In this document: positions 38,176 to 39,539 of the stretch, piece by piece
Layout: every line of letters starts with the position of its first letter
Numbering within the stretch: the stretch's first letter is position 1
Source of the DNA: an uncultured Corynebacterium sp.
GTDB taxonomy: Bacteria > Actinomycetota > Actinomycetes > Mycobacteriales > Mycobacteriaceae
Length of the DNA: 39,539 nucleotides
Direction: 5' to 3'
Assembly: GCF_937999985.1 (NCBI RefSeq)
Contig: NZ_CALLDG010000205.1
Location: 1 to 39,539 of the forward strand
Notes under the pieces: model-generated
Database searches by the model: none
The model's input: only the letters and a program-made list of their open reading frames with translations
What the model was told of the DNA's origin: nothing
Translations under genes and position numbers: made by a program

Positions 38176-39539
38176 ATGACTGAGCAGGACTCAAAGATCG
38201 TCCCGGCCAGCAGCCGGGCGGCGCGAAAAGCTGCCGTGGGTGTCGACGACGTCGACGAGGCCATCCTGAAGGCTCGAGAGGCGGCGGCGAAGGCCGGCTT
38301 CGACATGGACCGTACGCCGTCCACCGAAGAAGAGGCCGACCGGGCGGCACGCGAACACTGGGGGCTTGCCAGTTTCGCCTACCGCCTGGAAGGGCTGGAA
38401 TCCGCGGTGGCCGCCACCAGTGTGGAGGAGGAACTTAACGACATTCCGGGCGTGCAGGCCGCGGTGGTGTACTCCACCGGCATGGCGTGGATCTCCGCTG
38501 AAGATCACGTGCTGCCCGCCCAGATTCAAGAGGTGCTGGAGAGGCACAACCTGGATAGCTGGCTGACGGATTCCTCCCTGCGCCGCCGCGCCTCGCGACT
38601 GGAGATCGAAGAAACGCGTCGCCGCATGCGGCGCCATGCCAGCGACCACAGAAGGGCATGGGCTGCGGCGGAGAGCCGCAAACGGCGCGACCGGAACAAG
38701 GTGGAGCTGGATAGGTTCCGCCGGCAGAACCCCTTCGATTCCACCGAGGGCCTGCATACCGCCCGGCAGCTGATTACCCGCATGCGGCTGATCATCGCCG
38801 TGGTGTTGGGGCTGCCGGTGGTGGTTCTGCAGCTGGTGTCCGCCTGGCAGTTCGACTATTGGCAGTGGGTCTGCCTGGCGCTGGCCACCCCAGTGGTGAC
38901 GTGGTGCGCGTGGCCCTTCCACCGGGCTTTTTTCGGTGGCTTAAGACGTGGCCAATCCGCCCTGGACGGTGCCAGTTCCGTGGCGATCCTGCTGGCCTAC
39001 CTGTACTCGGCGTGCACCCTGATTTTCACTTCCGCCGGCAACGTGGGTTGGAACAGCCACCAGGTGCTGTTCGCCGGCGTGTGGTCCGCGCAGGACATTA
39101 AGGGAGCAGTTTTCTTCGACGTCGCCTGCGGCGGCACTATCCTGCTGCTTTTCGGCAGGCTGCTTTCCCGGCGGACGGCGCTGCGCTCGAAGTCGATCCT
39201 TTCCGTGCTGACCGTGCCCGCCGCCAAGGAAGTCACGGTGGTGCGCAAGACTCGTAAGTCGAAGACGGAAAAGAAGGACATTCCGATCGCGGAGATCCGC
39301 ACGGGCGACGACATCATCATTCCCCCCGGCATGATGGTGCCCAGCGACGGCGAGATCATCAGTGGTAAGTCCCTGGTGGACATGGGGCCGGTCGGCGGCA
39401 TGCACCGCACTTTCGAAGTCTCTGTCGGTGACCGCATTTACGCAGGTGCCCGCAACCACGGCGGGACGTTGAAGATGCGCGTGCACGCCACGGGTTCCTC
39501 CACGCGCCTGGCCGCGATGCACCGTTGGGTGCGCGGGTC
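38176..39539 (+). CDS. P1B-type (heavy-metal) ATPase, unusual, cut by the window end
   Basis: At least 454 residues; the frame is open to the last base. An N-terminal part (about 66-135) has the length and pattern of a heavy-metal-associated domain (LEGLESAVAATSVEEELNDIPGVQAA) but lacks the CxxC. A basic helix (EETRRRMRRHASDHRRAW) follows, then four membrane helices (about 200-225, 228-250, 264-285, 312-330) in P1B order. The actuator domain is recognisable by DDIIIPPGMMVPSDGEI and GDRIYAGARNHGG. Where TGES should be, the sequence is VDMGPVGGMHRT (401-412). The phosphorylation and ATP-binding domains lie outside. Metal unknown; the place after hem genes may hint at copper or iron. Confidence 0.8.
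   Translation, partial: MTEQDSKIVPASSRAARKAAVGVDDVDEAILKAREAAAKAGFDMDRTPSTEEEADRAAREHWGLASFAYRLEGLESAVAATSVEEELNDIPGVQAAVVYSTGMAWISAEDHVLPAQIQEVLERHNLDSWLTDSSLRRRASRLEIEETRRRMRRHASDHRRAWAAAESRKRRDRNKVELDRFRRQNPFDSTEGLHTARQLITRMRLIIAVVLGLPVVVLQLVSAWQFDYWQWVCLALATPVVTWCAWPFHRAFFGGLRRGQSALDGASSVAILLAYLYSACTLIFTSAGNVGWNSHQVLFAGVWSAQDIKGAVFFDVACGGTILLLFGRLLSRRTALRSKSILSVLTVPAAKEVTVVRKTRKSKTEKKDIPIAEIRTGDDIIIPPGMMVPSDGEIISGKSLVDMGPVGGMHRTFEVSVGDRIYAGARNHGGTLKMRVHATGSSTRLAAMHRWVRG

Overview
The window looks like a chromosomal segment from a lipophilic Corynebacterium (C. jeikeium or a close relative; the species is an inference). It is GC-rich and has the actinobacterial core order seen in Mycobacterium and Corynebacterium: murB, mshA, a YbjN gene, gpmA, senX3-regX3, ppx, proC, a small HTH gene, bS22, serB1, hemA-hemC-hemD-hemB. 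Several genes appear to be read from leaderless mRNAs, which is common in this group. There are no rRNA or tRNA genes, no CRISPR array and no transposase.

Layout. Positions 1-3980: the tail of an unidentified gene, a terminator, then a HAD phosphatase/phosphomutase and a GH65 glycoside phosphorylase that probably work as a pair on an alpha-glucosyl disaccharide. 4060-8266: the succinate dehydrogenase operon sdhC-sdhA-sdhB plus a small membrane protein, with an elaborate control region and a terminator. 8306-8428: a 123-bp inverted-repeat element. 8526-15101: DUF445, DUF2516, deoC, DUF2993, a methyltransferase, DUF2505 and murB. 15108-17050: a reverse-strand alkane oxidation module (alkB, a small membrane protein, and a 54-residue rubredoxin) with a repeat-rich leader. 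17107-17228: a second copy of the inverted-repeat element, then fadD on the reverse strand. 19229-25127: mshA, YbjN, gpmA, senX3, regX3 and a Cys-rich conserved gene. 25152-29199: ppx, a membrane protein, a proC interrupted by one in-frame stop codon, a small excisionase-type HTH protein, and the 33-residue ribosomal protein bS22 behind a structured leader. 29291-36723: serB1 (reverse), a glutaredoxin-like protein, and the haem genes hemA, hemC, hemD and hemB. 36765-39539: two membrane proteins and the start of an unusual P1B-type ATPase that runs off the end.

How it fits together: AlkB, rubredoxin and FadD form a route from alkane or lipid chains to acyl-CoA. The succinate dehydrogenase feeds electrons to the quinone pool. 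The hem genes make uroporphyrinogen III from glutamyl-tRNA. MshA starts mycothiol synthesis. SenX3-RegX3 and Ppx point to phosphate and polyphosphate control.

The most noteworthy items are: the paired 122/123-bp inverted-repeat elements at transcription-unit borders; the structured RNA just after the predicted bS22 promoter; the proC nonsense codon; the 11-bp periodic repeats in the alkB leader; and a P-type ATPase without the TGE motif. All structures and promoters were read by eye, and no search or folding program was run.
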